From positions 1 to 33,441 of the forward strand of contig JBJELF010000006.1 of NCBI GenBank assembly GCA_051879015.1: a DNA stretch of 33,441 bases, written 5' to 3'. The position numbers and the translations under genes are program-made. This stretch comes from JBJELF01 sp051879015 (GTDB lineage Bacteria; Bacillota; Clostridia; Lachnospirales; Lachnospiraceae). The notes under the pieces are model-generated. The model ran no database searches. It saw only the letters and a program-made list of their open reading frames with translations, and was not told the DNA's origin. Below, in pieces: positions 22,657 through 31,014 of this stretch (position 1 is the first letter of the stretch; each line of letters opens with the position of its first letter).

Positions 22657-23502
22657 ATGTATAAAAAAATTCTTACTGTTCAGGATATTTCCTGCGTGGG
22701 TACCTGTTCTATGACGGTTGCCTTACCAATTTTATCCGTCTGTGGTTTGGAGACTGCCATTTTGCCATCTGCGGTATTATCGACTCACACGGGAATTTCA
22801 AAGGCATGTACGTTTCGTGATTTGACACAGGATATGCCAAATATCTTAGCTCATTGGGTGGAGAATCGTATTTGTTTTGATGCTTTTTATTCCGGATATC
22901 TTGGAAGTGCCGAGCAAGTGGCTTATGTCATCGATGTGTTTCAACAAGCTGGCACTTCTGAAAGTATCAAGATAGTAGATCCAGTCATGGGAGACCATGG
23001 AAAGTTATATGCAGGATTTGACTTGAGTTTTGTGGAGTCAATCAAAACATTATGTCAGGCGGCCGATTATATATTACCAAATTTGACGGAAGCGTGTTTG
23101 ATGACGGGAGTCGAGTATTGCGAATATTATGATGCGCATTATATTGACCAACTGATTCTGCAGCTCAAAAAAGTGACAGATGCCACGATTATTTTGACTG
23201 GCGTGAGCTATTGTGAAAATCAAACTGGTATCGTGGTAGCCACAAAAGAGGAGACATACTATTATTCTCACTTTAAGTTTCCAAAAAGTTATCATGGGAC
23301 AGGAGATATCTTTGCAGCTGCCTTTTCCGGTGCTTTGCTACAGGGGTTGAGTGCTTATGAGGCAGTGAAGATTGCTGCTAATTATACATTAGCTTGCATT
23401 GAATATACCGATTCTGATCAATCTCCTAGCTATGGAGTGAAATTTGAACCAGTGTTAGGACGACTGATCGAGATGATAAAAGGGGAAAACGTATGTTATT
23501 GA
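22657..23502 (+). CDS. pdxK: Pyridoxal/pyridoxamine kinase
   Basis: 281 aa, AAAGGAGTG upstream of the ATG. Ribokinase-fold enzyme of the PdxK/PdxY type: ILTVQDISCVGTCSMTVALP at the start, LPSAVLSTHTG for substrate contact, IVDPVMGDHGKLY, YILPNLTEACLMTG, and the anion-hole/catalytic loop YHGTGDIFAAAFSG with D217. It phosphorylates B6 vitamers to the 5'-phosphates. The last ten bases overlap the start of the antiporter remnant, so the two were translationally coupled. Confidence 0.92.
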   Translation: MYKKILTVQDISCVGTCSMTVALPILSVCGLETAILPSAVLSTHTGISKACTFRDLTQDMPNILAHWVENRICFDAFYSGYLGSAEQVAYVIDVFQQAGTSESIKIVDPVMGDHGKLYAGFDLSFVESIKTLCQAADYILPNLTEACLMTGVEYCEYYDAHYIDQLILQLKKVTDATIILTGVSYCENQTGIVVATKEETYYYSHFKFPKSYHGTGDIFAAAFSGALLQGLSAYEAVKIAANYTLACIEYTDSDQSPSYGVKFEPVLGRLIEMIKGENVCY

Positions 23503-23885
23503 GTATTTCTTTGATGTTGTTGGTGGGTATGTTGTTTGGTTGGATTTGTACCAAGTGTAAACTGCCAAGCCTTTTGGGGATGATACTGACTGGAATTTTG
23601 TTAGGTCCCTATGTCTTAAATTGGATGGATGAGTCCATTCTAAATATCTCGGCAGAATTGCGAAAGATTGCCCTCATTATTATTTTAATGCGAGCAGGAT
23701 TGACGCTCAACTTGCAGGATTTGAAGAAAGTGGGACGACCTGCCATTATGATGTGCTTTGTGCCAGCTAGTTTTGAAATCGTTGGTATGATTTTGTTGGC
23801 TCCCAAATTAATTACAGCACCACTAGGAGCATTTTTGATTGACTTGACTTATAAAAGATTATTGTCAGTCAAAGAAAACATTTGA
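23493..23885 (+). pseudogene. Cation/proton antiporter with an internal deletion
   Basis: 130 aa in an intact frame, with AAAGGGGAAAACGT before the ATG. Residues 1-103 match the first helices of a monovalent cation:proton antiporter (GWICTKCKLPSLLGMILTGILLGPYVLNW split, IILMRAGLTLNLQDLKKVG, CFVPASFEIVGMILLAPKL). Residues 104-130 (ITAPLGAFLIDLTYKRLL) match the extreme C-terminus of the same family. Full-length members have about 400 residues, so roughly 270-290 residues including the ion-binding core are missing, apparently by one in-frame deletion near 23805. It cannot be a normal antiporter. Overlaps pdxK; its stop codon lies within the next promoter's -35. Confidence 0.75.
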
Positions 23886-23934
23886 CAATTTTGATAGAAA
23901 GCGTTATCATGATATTATAGCGTGCTCGAGCACG
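23882..23934 (+). promoter_or_regulatory. Isomerase-operon promoter with palindromic operator
   Basis: TTGACA (23882-23887), 17-base spacer, TATCAT (23905-23910). From +5 or so lies CGTGCTCGAGCACG (23921-23934), a perfect 14-bp palindrome with central CG, the form typical of LacI-family operators. Repressor bound there would block early transcription. The same half-site is found upstream of the LacI-type gene at 18385-19401. Confidence 0.8.
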
Positions 23935-23955
23935 ATAAAATAGGAGGTATCCATT

Positions 23956-25431
23956 ATGAAGAATATTCCAACTGTAAAGTTAGGTATTGTGGCAGTATCC
24001 CGTGACTGCTTCCCAATGACTCTCTCTGCAAGCAGAAGAGCAAAGGTTGTTGAGGCTTACAACAAGTTGGGTAAAGAAGTTTATGAATGTCCAACAACTG
24101 TAGAAAATGAAAGAGATATGTTGAAGGCATTAGCTGAAGTAAACGCAGCAGGATGTAATGCATTGGTTGTGTTCCTTGGAAATTTTGGTCCAGAGACTCC
24201 AGAAGTGTTGTTAGCTCAAAAGTTTGCTGGTCCTACCATGTTTGTAGCAGCAGCTGAGACCAGCGGCAATGACTTGTGTGATGGCCGCGGCGATGCATAC
24301 TGCGGTATGTTGAATTGCAGCTACAACTTAAAGCTGAGAAACATTAAGGCTTATATTCCAGAGAATCCAGTAGGTACTGCAGAGGATATTGCAGCGATGA
24401 TGAGCGATTTCCTTCCAATTGCTCGTGCAATTATTGGTTTGAGAAATCTGAAGGTGATTTCCTTTGGACCAAGACCACAGGATTTCCTGGCATGTAATGC
24501 ACCAATCAAGCAGCTCTATAACTTGGGCGTAGAGATTGAGGAAAATTCCGAGCTGGATCTGTTTGCTTCCTTTAATGAGCATAAGGATGATGAAAGAATT
24601 CCAGCTATTGTAGCTGAAATGGCTGATGAGATGGGCAAAGGAAATAAGATTCCAAGTATTTTGCCAACTTTGGCTCAGTATGAATTAACCTTGTTAGATT
24701 GGGCCGAAAAACACAAGGGTGCCAGAGAGTATGTGGTATTTGCCAACAAGTGCTGGCCAGCCTTCCAGACTCAGTTTAAATTTGTACCTTGCTATGTAAA
24801 TTCCCGTTTGGCAGCAAAGGGCATTCCAGTTTCCTGCGAGGTAGATATCTATGGAGCAGTCAGTGAGTTCATCGGTACCTGTATCAGTCAGGATACAGTT
24901 ACTTTGCTTGACATCAACAATACAGTACCACGTGATATGTATCAGGAGCAGATTAAGGGTAAGTTTGACTATGATTACAAGCTCAATGATACTTTCATGG
25001 GATTCCACTGCGGAAATACCGCTGTTGGCAAGTTGTCCTTCTGCGAGATGAGAAATCAAAAGATTATGGCTCGTACTCTTCCAGAGGAGTTTACATATGG
25101 TACTATCGAAGGCGATATTGCTCCAGGTAAGATTACCTTCTACCGTATTCAGAGTACCGCAGATGCTCAGCTTCGTGCCTATGTAGCTGAGGGTGAAATT
25201 CTGCCAGTGCCTACTCGTTCTTTTGGTGCTATCGCTGTATTTGCAATTCCAGAGATGGGACGTTTCTATCGTCATGTATTGGTTGAGAAGAATTATCCAC
25301 ATCACGGCGCAGTTGCCTTTGGACATTATGGAAAGGTTATCTTTGAGGTATTCAAGTACCTTGGTGTAGCGGACATCGGTTTCAATCAGCCAAAGGGTAT
25401 GATGTATCCAACTGAGAATCCATTTGCATAA
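23956..25431 (+). CDS. FucI/AraA-like sugar isomerase
   Basis: 491 aa, AGGAGGTATCC upstream of the ATG. The N-terminal Rossmann-like domains (KLGIVAVSRDCFPM, NALVVFLGNFGPETP) and later EVDIYGAVSEF, LLDINNTVP, FMGFHCGNT and the terminal YPHHGAVAFGHYG place it in the L-fucose/L-arabinose isomerase superfamily; Glu and Asp in EVDIYGA and DINN and the C-terminal His are likely metal ligands. It is shorter than E. coli FucI (591). It interconverts an aldose and a ketose; the xylulokinase next to it suggests a pentulose product such as xylulose or ribulose, but the substrate is not determined. Codon usage is strongly biased to frequent codons, suggesting high expression. Confidence 0.85.
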   Translation: MKNIPTVKLGIVAVSRDCFPMTLSASRRAKVVEAYNKLGKEVYECPTTVENERDMLKALAEVNAAGCNALVVFLGNFGPETPEVLLAQKFAGPTMFVAAAETSGNDLCDGRGDAYCGMLNCSYNLKLRNIKAYIPENPVGTAEDIAAMMSDFLPIARAIIGLRNLKVISFGPRPQDFLACNAPIKQLYNLGVEIEENSELDLFASFNEHKDDERIPAIVAEMADEMGKGNKIPSILPTLAQYELTLLDWAEKHKGAREYVVFANKCWPAFQTQFKFVPCYVNSRLAAKGIPVSCEVDIYGAVSEFIGTCISQDTVTLLDINNTVPRDMYQEQIKGKFDYDYKLNDTFMGFHCGNTAVGKLSFCEMRNQKIMARTLPEEFTYGTIEGDIAPGKITFYRIQSTADAQLRAYVAEGEILPVPTRSFGAIAVFAIPEMGRFYRHVLVEKNYPHHGAVAFGHYGKVIFEVFKYLGVADIGFNQPKGMMYPTENPFA

Positions 25432-25443
25432 AGAGTAATAAGG

Positions 25444-25477
25444 ATGATGGGGTTGAAATATCGTTTGACCCCATCAT
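25444..25477 (+). other. Intercistronic hairpin
   Basis: ATGATGGGGT (25444-25453) pairs with ACCCCATCAT (25468-25477) plus a T-G pair, over a 12-base loop. The tail TTCTAACATTTTT is partly T-rich, so it may lower expression of the kinase relative to the isomerase or protect the upstream mRNA. Confidence 0.6.
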
Positions 25478-25514
25478 TTCTAACATTTTTATGAAGGAAA
25501 GGAGAAAAAAGAGA

Positions 25515-26984
25515 ATGTATTTTATTGGTATTGATTTGGGGACTTCTGCTGTCAAGCTTCTTTTGATGAACGAATCTGGAGAAATCAAAAATATTGTTTC
25601 TAAGGAATATCCATTGTACTTTCCACAGCCCGGCTGGTCCGAGCAGAAACCAGAGGACTGGTTTGCAGCCAGTATGGATGGCATAAAGGAATTGACAGCG
25701 GATGTAGATGCAAAGGAAGTGGCGGGTATTAGTTTTGGTGGTCAAATGCACGGTTTGGTGGTTTTAGATGAAAACGATCAGGTCATTCGTCCGGCTATTC
25801 TTTGGAATGATGGTCGTACCGTTAAGGAGTGCGATTATCTTAATCGCATCATTGGACAGGAGAAATTGTCTGCTTATACAGCAAATATTGCTTTTACAGG
25901 TTTTACGGCACCAAAGATTCTTTGGATGAAAGCCAATGAGCCAGAAAAGTTTGCTCAGATTAAGAAAATTATGCTTCCAAAGGATTATCTGGCTTATCGC
26001 CTGACTGGCGTACATTGCACAGATCCATCGGACGCTTCCGGTATGTTGTTGTTTGATGTAAAAAATCGCTGCTGGTCCAAAGAGATGTTGGATATTTGCG
26101 GTATCACAGAGGAAATGATGCCAAAGGTTTTTGAAAGCTATGAATCAGTAGGTTGTTTAAAGCCAGAAATTGCTGCTGAGTTAGGTATGCTGGAATCAGT
26201 AAAAGTAGCAGCAGGTGCAGGAGATAATGCAGCAGCTGCTGTCGGTACGGGTACTGTAGGCGAGGGAAGCTGTAATGTTTCTTTAGGTACATCCGGTACG
26301 GTATTTATTTCCAGTAAAGAATTTAAGGTGGATTCTCACAATGCACTTCATGCTTTTGCTCATGCAGATGGAAGTTATCATTTGATGGGATGTATGTTAA
26401 GTGCGGCTTCCTGCAATAAATGGTGGATGGAAGAGATTCTGAGGACGTCTGATTTTAACGGGGAGCAGGCAGGTATTCAAGAATTGGGGAAAAACAACGT
26501 CTTTTTTCTCCCTTATTTGATGGGAGAACGTTCTCCTCACAATGACCCTAATGCGAGAGGTACTTTTACTGGCATGACCATGGACTCCAGTCGTCAAGAT
26601 ATGACTCAGGCTGTCTTGGAAGGTGTGGCCTATGCACTTCGTGATTCCATCGAGGTAGCTCGTTCATTGGGTATTCCTCTGGAGCGTACGAAGATTTGTG
26701 GCGGTGGAGCGAAGAGTACTCTCTGGAAAAATATTATCGCCAATGTATTTAATATGAAGGTGGACATTGTAGCTTGTGAGGAAGGACCATCCTATGGTGG
26801 AGCTATGCTGGCAGCGGTTGCCTGCGGTGTTTATGCTAGTGTGGAGGAGGCTGCTAAGGCAATCGTACGTGTTGTTGATACTGTGGAGCCAGATCCAGAA
26901 TTAGTAGCGCGCTATGAGTCACAGTATCAAAAGTTTGTAAAAATTTATCCTGCGTTAAAACCAGTGTTTGCTATATTAGCATAA
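25515..26984 (+). CDS. xylB: Xylulokinase (FGGY family)
   Basis: 489 aa from the ATG at 25515, with AAGGAG about 11 bases upstream; an ATG eight codons earlier has a poor site. ATP-grasp actin-like fold: YFIGIDLGTSAVKLLLM at the start, SFGGQMHGLVVLD and ILWNDGR typical of xylulokinases, DASGMLLFDV with the catalytic Asp region, GLGTSGT-type SLGTSGTVFIS, and CGGGAKSTLWKNIIANVFN near the end. It phosphorylates D-xylulose or a related pentulose to feed the pentose phosphate pathway. Second gene of the operator-controlled operon. Confidence 0.9.
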   Translation: MYFIGIDLGTSAVKLLLMNESGEIKNIVSKEYPLYFPQPGWSEQKPEDWFAASMDGIKELTADVDAKEVAGISFGGQMHGLVVLDENDQVIRPAILWNDGRTVKECDYLNRIIGQEKLSAYTANIAFTGFTAPKILWMKANEPEKFAQIKKIMLPKDYLAYRLTGVHCTDPSDASGMLLFDVKNRCWSKEMLDICGITEEMMPKVFESYESVGCLKPEIAAELGMLESVKVAAGAGDNAAAAVGTGTVGEGSCNVSLGTSGTVFISSKEFKVDSHNALHAFAHADGSYHLMGCMLSAASCNKWWMEEILRTSDFNGEQAGIQELGKNNVFFLPYLMGERSPHNDPNARGTFTGMTMDSSRQDMTQAVLEGVAYALRDSIEVARSLGIPLERTKICGGGAKSTLWKNIIANVFNMKVDIVACEEGPSYGGAMLAAVACGVYASVEEAAKAIVRVVDTVEPDPELVARYESQYQKFVKIYPALKPVFAILA

Positions 26985-27012
26985 TTAGATTAATTGAAGA
27001 AAACAAAGAAGT

Positions 27013-27046
27013 AGCGGATATCGAATCAATTTTTTCGATATCCGCT
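27013..27046. terminator. Terminator after xylB
   Basis: AGCGGATATCGAA (27013-27025) pairs with TTCGATATCCGCT (27034-27046), 13 bp perfect, with T-rich loop. The forward tail is not T-rich, the reverse tail (CTACTTCTTTGTTT) is better. Confidence 0.7.
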
Positions 27047-27200
27047 CTCAAACTTCAATATCCATTGGATTTTTCTCCTTATGCTATTTTCTTAATTTGC
27101 CTTAAACCTCTCTAAAAATTTGTCTCCTGTGGATTTTCATCTCTACTTCACGCTATAAAGATGAATCCAAAAATTAATCGTACATTGGAGTATCCTCCCT

Positions 27201-27455
27201 TCATCTAATGATAACCTGTGCGCCTACACGACTGGCGACTTTTTCACTCCATCCCTTAAATAAGATTTTCTCTACCTGTTTTCTCTGAAACACTTCCTTC
27301 ACTTGCTCTTAATCATCCAAGGTTCCGAAATTGGTATGATGTCTTCCGTTTCCTAAATCAATAACGAGATAATGAAAATAATACTTTTGGAATTCGTCCC
27401 ATCTAAGTGACTTTAACTTAAGGTTTTGGTGGTTTGTACCTTCCTTTCTTTGGTA
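27201..27455 (-). pseudogene. Decayed gene with an internal stop, no start codon
   Basis: Read on the reverse strand from about 27455, the frame gives protein-like sequence including RWDEFQKYYFHYLVIDLG and GNGRHHTNFGTLDD, meets a TAA, and continues in the same frame as EQVKEVFQRKQVEKILFKG and WSEKVASRVGAQVIIR to a TGA at 27201-27203. No ATG, GTG or TTG begins it although AAAGGAAGG (27440-27448) and a consensus promoter lie in front. The continuity across the stop argues for recent decay. Family not recognised. Confidence 0.4.
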
Positions 27456-27462
27456 TGGTTAT

Positions 27463-27491
27463 ACTATACACCATCTTGGTGAATTTGTCAA
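27463..27491 (-). promoter_or_regulatory. Consensus promoter facing the decayed region
   Basis: Reverse strand TTGACA (27486-27491), 17-base spacer, TATAGT (27463-27468). Near-consensus, so transcription is likely although no intact gene follows. Confidence 0.7.
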
Positions 27492-27604
27492 GCATTTTTT
27501 TAAAAAAAAATATATTTTTTGAAAATTATTTTTATATAACCAAATTATTTTGTAAATTGTGTATATTTTCAAGAATTTTCAGAAAAAATTATCAATAAAA
27601 AATA

Positions 27605-27701
27605 TTGCAACTATTCGACTAAAGTTTTGTGTTTTCTCCTGTTTTGCAGCTTAGTCACTGCTGATGCAGAGAAATCATTGACTTTAGTTCAATAGTTGCA
27701 A
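27605..27701. repeat. Long imperfect inverted repeat, structured RNA or terminator
   Basis: TTGCAACTATT and ACTAAAGT (27605-27615, 27618-27625) pair with ACTTTAGT and AATAGTTGCAA (27681-27688, 27691-27701), interrupted only by a symmetric 2x2 loop. Inside, TTTCTC/GAGAAA and GCAG/CTGC pairs extend the fold. On the reverse strand it starts 24 bases after the stop of the vWA-like gene and is followed by TATTTTTTA, so it could be its terminator; it is much longer and more elaborate than the other terminators here. Confidence 0.65.
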
Positions 27702-27724
27702 CGATACGAAGCAGATAGGTCCGT

Positions 27725-28270
27725 CTAGGAAACTGGCATCATGATTCGGTAAGGGGGACAGGGCATTAAGCTTTCAATCCATTCTTTTTTCGACTGGTCC
27801 TCCAGCATCCATATCATTTTGCGAAATAAAAATGGTTTCATATGAGATTCCAACTGTTCTCGATTGCCGACATTTATCTGTCCGTCAGTCAGTATCAATA
27901 TTAGACGGCAGCGTGCGGTATATAATTTCAGATAGGCTGCCAGTTGTTCCATTGTTTTATCTGAGCGAATTTCCTGCAGTTTGGGAAAGCAATTTCCCAT
28001 CAGGAGAAATCCCATAGAGGTAACCTGCAAATCGATGCAGTCATCGCTTCCCCATTGGATAAGATTTAAGCGGACATTGCGAAAGGTGTCGCTGTGCTGC
28101 TTTAAAGCAGGCACGAGAAAATTTACGGCATCCTGAAGCTTTTCTTGAGAAACATTGCGGTCAAATACAATCGCCATCTCTAAAATTTGTCCACTCTGAT
28201 TCCCTGGAAGATGCAGAATCTGCTCTGCATAGCGAATTAATTCCATTCTTTGAATTGGTGACCAAGACAT
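27725..28270 (-). CDS. Small vWA-like protein
   Basis: 181 aa. A von Willebrand A-like fold is suggested by strand LEMAIVFDRNVS followed by helix, VRLNLIQWGSDDCI, then a helix, RLILILTDGQINVG and KMIWMLED. The MIDAS would read DRNVS in place of DxSxS, so metal binding may be changed. It has no signal peptide or membrane segment. AGGAAGG lies about 12 bases before the ATG. Next gene upstream on the same strand is SpoVAF, 225 bases away. Sporulation or germination involvement is possible only by neighbourhood. Confidence 0.65.
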   Translation of the reverse strand: MSWSPIQRMELIRYAEQILHLPGNQSGQILEMAIVFDRNVSQEKLQDAVNFLVPALKQHSDTFRNVRLNLIQWGSDDCIDLQVTSMGFLLMGNCFPKLQEIRSDKTMEQLAAYLKLYTARCRLILILTDGQINVGNREQLESHMKPFLFRKMIWMLEDQSKKEWIESLMPCPPYRIMMPVS

Positions 28271-28495
28271 ATCTTTTTGTTCCTTCCTATTTATAAAATA
28301 TGAGCCGTAAAACTACACACCTTTACAATCTGTGGTAGTTCACTAATGATTCAGCCAAAATCCGGATGCTTGTCAAGTGTAGGCTTGGATGAATGGCTAT
28401 GAAACATGATTATCATGATGTTGATGTCAAAGGGTATTTTAACCTCTTGACTCTGGTATCTTATCATGTAAATAGGAAAAAAGTCAATTTTATTT

Positions 28496-29914
28496 TTAGT
28501 CCTTTTCTCGATGGGGCAGACGTACTCGGAAGAATCGGCGCTTCAGAGTATCCAGAGACAGTGGAACCAGCGGATAAATATAGCTATCCCCTGATACAGT
28601 CTTATTCTTTACGATAGCGAGCACAGTCAAGATTTGTCCTGCTATAAATCCCCACACACCTAAAATAGCAGTTAGAATCAGTATGATAATTCTCATGAAT
28701 TTTAATGCATATCCCAGTTCAAAGCTTGCCTGCGTATAATTTGCCAATGCCACAAAAGCCATATAAAGCATTGCTTCGGAATTAAACCAACCTGAATTTA
28801 CCGAAAATTCACCCAGAACCAGTGCGGCCATGACGCTCAGCGGTGTAGTCAGCATATTTGGAGTATTCACTGCTGCCAATCGCAGTCCATCAATTGCCAG
28901 TTCCAAAATTAAAAGCTGAAAAATAATCGGTACATTGACTGTATCCTTTATTTCAATAAACTTCAGCCAGTTAGGAACCCATTCGGGATACATTGTCAAC
29001 AATAAAAAGACGGGAGTCAGTTCTAAGGTAAAAATACTGATGATAAATCGTGATAAGCGCAGATAGGTTCCCGTTACTGGTGGAAAATAATAATCATCCG
29101 CCTCTTCCACAATATCGAAAATAGAGGTGGGCAAAACGATAGCGGAAGGTGAGTTATCTACTAGAATGATAATATTTCCTTCCAAAATGCATGCAGCCGC
29201 CGTGTCGGGCCGTTCTGTAAATTTAAATTTCGGGAATGGATTGTACCATTTATATTGAAACAAGCATTCTGCTAAGCTTTGCTGGTTCATAGTCAGTGCA
29301 TCCACATCCAATCGCTCAATACGACTCAGTATATCCTGCAGAAATTTTTGATTGACGCGGTCATTGATATAACAGATGGCGATGTCTGTCATGGAACGCC
29401 GTCCTGCCTGGCGCATTTCCATTGTAAGCTGAGGATCTCGAATACGACGCCGAATCAAGGCCGTATTAAAGGTCAAAGTCTCTACAAAGCCATCTCGGGA
29501 GCCTCGCAGTACCTTGTCTTTTTCTGGTTCTCCTACGCTTCTGGCTGGATAAGTACGGCAGTCAATAATCAAACATTTGTCGTATCCGTCAATAAACAAC
29601 AGAGTCATACCCGAAAGCAATGTGACAATCACATCCTCCCAAGTGTCCATCAAGTTAATTTCACCGTAGGGCAGCATCGTCTTAGAGAACTCATGGGCAT
29701 CTTTGGGGAATTTTTCTGGCAGCTGCTTAAACATAAATTCCAGTAATTTTTCTAAAATTTCATCTTTTGTAAAACCATCAATGCAAAAAAATACTGCTTT
29801 CCTCTCTCCGATAGAAATGACACGATATACAATATCAAAATTTTTTTCTAAGCGCAGTTCCTGCTTCATGTATCTTAGGTTTTCTTCATAATTGGAACTA
29901 ATTTTTTGATTCAT
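28496..29914 (-). CDS. spoVAF: Spore germination/SpoVAF-type GerA-family protein
   Basis: 472 aa from the ATG at 29912-29914; a TTG six codons earlier is the alternative and neither has a strong ribosome site. The soluble N-terminal half contains GERKAVFFCIDGF, DGYDKCLIIDCRTYPAR and RGSRDGFVETLTFNTALIRRRIRDP, the hallmark of GerA A subunits; the C-terminal half has five to six membrane helices (FIISIFTLELTPVFLLLTMY, LLILELAIDGLRLAA, TTPLSVMAALVLGEF). The FCIDGFTKDEILEKLLEF segment points to SpoVAF rather than a nutrient receptor. These proteins sit in the spore inner membrane and aid germination. No GerB or GerC partner is beside it. Confidence 0.85.
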   Translation of the reverse strand: MNQKISSNYEENLRYMKQELRLEKNFDIVYRVISIGERKAVFFCIDGFTKDEILEKLLEFMFKQLPEKFPKDAHEFSKTMLPYGEINLMDTWEDVIVTLLSGMTLLFIDGYDKCLIIDCRTYPARSVGEPEKDKVLRGSRDGFVETLTFNTALIRRRIRDPQLTMEMRQAGRRSMTDIAICYINDRVNQKFLQDILSRIERLDVDALTMNQQSLAECLFQYKWYNPFPKFKFTERPDTAAACILEGNIIILVDNSPSAIVLPTSIFDIVEEADDYYFPPVTGTYLRLSRFIISIFTLELTPVFLLLTMYPEWVPNWLKFIEIKDTVNVPIIFQLLILELAIDGLRLAAVNTPNMLTTPLSVMAALVLGEFSVNSGWFNSEAMLYMAFVALANYTQASFELGYALKFMRIIILILTAILGVWGFIAGQILTVLAIVKNKTVSGDSYIYPLVPLSLDTLKRRFFRVRLPHREKD

Positions 29915-30001
29915 AAATTTTGTCAAGCACAAAGCCTATTTTGCTTCAGTGATAGGAAGAGTGCCTTTTTTCCTTTCTAACAGAATTTACTTTTCTAGAA
30001 T

Positions 30002-30054
30002 ATTGTACCCACTTCCGAAAAAAATATCAGCGTATTTATTGAAAAATACGCTGA
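30002..30054 (-). promoter_or_regulatory. Promoter-like boxes and hairpin upstream of spoVAF
   Basis: Reverse strand CTGATA (30025-30030), 17-base spacer, TACAAT (30002-30007). The -35 overlaps a hairpin, TCAGCGTATTT (30027-30037) with AAATACGCTGA (30044-30054). A terminator-like hairpin between two divergent genes is unexpected; it may insulate them or serve as an operator. A forespore sigma-G promoter was not evident. Confidence 0.4.
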
Positions 30055-30086
30055 CTTCAACTCATGTGTAAAATGTATTTAAAAGG

Positions 30087-30115
30087 TTTTCAAAAAAAAA
30101 TATCTGTGTTATACT
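30087..30115 (+). promoter_or_regulatory. coaX promoter
   Basis: TTTTCA (30087-30092), 17-base spacer, TATACT (30110-30115) preceded by TGT, an extended -10. Confidence 0.6.
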
Positions 30116-30205
30116 AAATTGAAACGGTTATACCTTTTGACCCCCAACATCATAATTTTGAATTATCTCTATAAAGTAAAAATTGATAAAGAAAGGAATT
30201 TCATT

Positions 30206-30970
30206 ATGATTTTAGCAATTGATATTGGAAACACAAATATTGTAATCGGTTGTATTGACTCCGAAAAAATCTATTTTGTAGAACGTCTTTCCACTAATTT
30301 AACCAAAACGGACTTAGAATATGCCATCGATTTTAAAAACATTATCGAGTTGAATCATATTCACCCAACAGATATCAAAGGAAGTATCATATCTTCTGTG
30401 GTTCCTCCTATCTCCAATACAGTGCTCCGCTCTGTAGAAAAGATTTTAAATTCTACCCCCATGCTTATTGGGCCAGGAATCAAAACGGGCTTAAACATTG
30501 TGATTGACACTCCTTCTCAGCTTGGAAGTGATTTGGTTGTAGACGCTGTTGCTGCCATTGCCAATTATCCTCTCCCATTGATTATCATTGATATGGGCAC
30601 TGCCACTACTTTGTCTGTTGTGGATTCCAAGCGCAACTATATTGGTGGTGTTATCTTGCCAGGGGTAAAGGTAGCAAGTGAATCTCTCTCTAATCATACC
30701 TCTCAGCTTCCCAAAATCAGTCTGGAAGCGCCTAAGAAAGTCATTGGCCGCAATACAATTGACAGCATGAAGAGCGGAGCTGTCCTTGGAAATGCTTCTA
30801 TGTTAGATGGCATGATTGACCGAATTGAGGAAGAATTAGGAGAAAAGGCAACCTATGTAGCCACTGGAGGATTGTCAAAATTTGTAATTCCTCACTGCAA
30901 GCATCAGATTTATTATGATGATGCGCTGCTTTTAAAAGGATTGTGGATTATTTATTCTAAAAATATGTAA
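30206..30970 (+). CDS. coaX: Type III pantothenate kinase
   Basis: 254 aa from the ATG at 30206, with AAAGGAAT upstream; the frame is open for 29 more codons without support. ASKHA-fold motifs: phosphate-1 MILAIDIGNTNIVIGC, SSVVPPISNTVL, GIKTGLNIVIDTPSQLGSDLVVDAVAA split over two parts with the catalytic Asp, phosphate-2 IIDMGTATTLSVVD, YIGGVILPGVKVASESL, and YVATGGLSKF. It catalyses the first step of coenzyme A synthesis. Single gene here. Confidence 0.93.
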   Translation: MILAIDIGNTNIVIGCIDSEKIYFVERLSTNLTKTDLEYAIDFKNIIELNHIHPTDIKGSIISSVVPPISNTVLRSVEKILNSTPMLIGPGIKTGLNIVIDTPSQLGSDLVVDAVAAIANYPLPLIIIDMGTATTLSVVDSKRNYIGGVILPGVKVASESLSNHTSQLPKISLEAPKKVIGRNTIDSMKSGAVLGNASMLDGMIDRIEEELGEKATYVATGGLSKFVIPHCKHQIYYDDALLLKGLWIIYSKNM

Positions 30971-31014
30971 TAGGCTGCGGCATTTCTGCTTGGCAATTCG
31001 TCTGATGTAAAAAT

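Larger units (their letters stand above)
27047..27724. other. Gene-poor decayed region
   Basis: No intact gene is visible. The reverse strand holds a promoter (27463-27491), a broken reading frame (27201-27455) and further short protein-like pieces between 27050 and 27200, with several stops and stranded ribosome sites such as AAGGAG near 27075-27080. 27490-27600 is very AT-rich. A structured inverted repeat lies at 27605-27701. Confidence 0.6.

Noticed and set aside
28405..28417. Palindrome CATGATTATCATG as a Fur/PerR box
   Set aside because: It is a perfect 13-bp palindrome, but it does not match the 7-1-7 Fur pattern, and no iron or stress gene is beside it.
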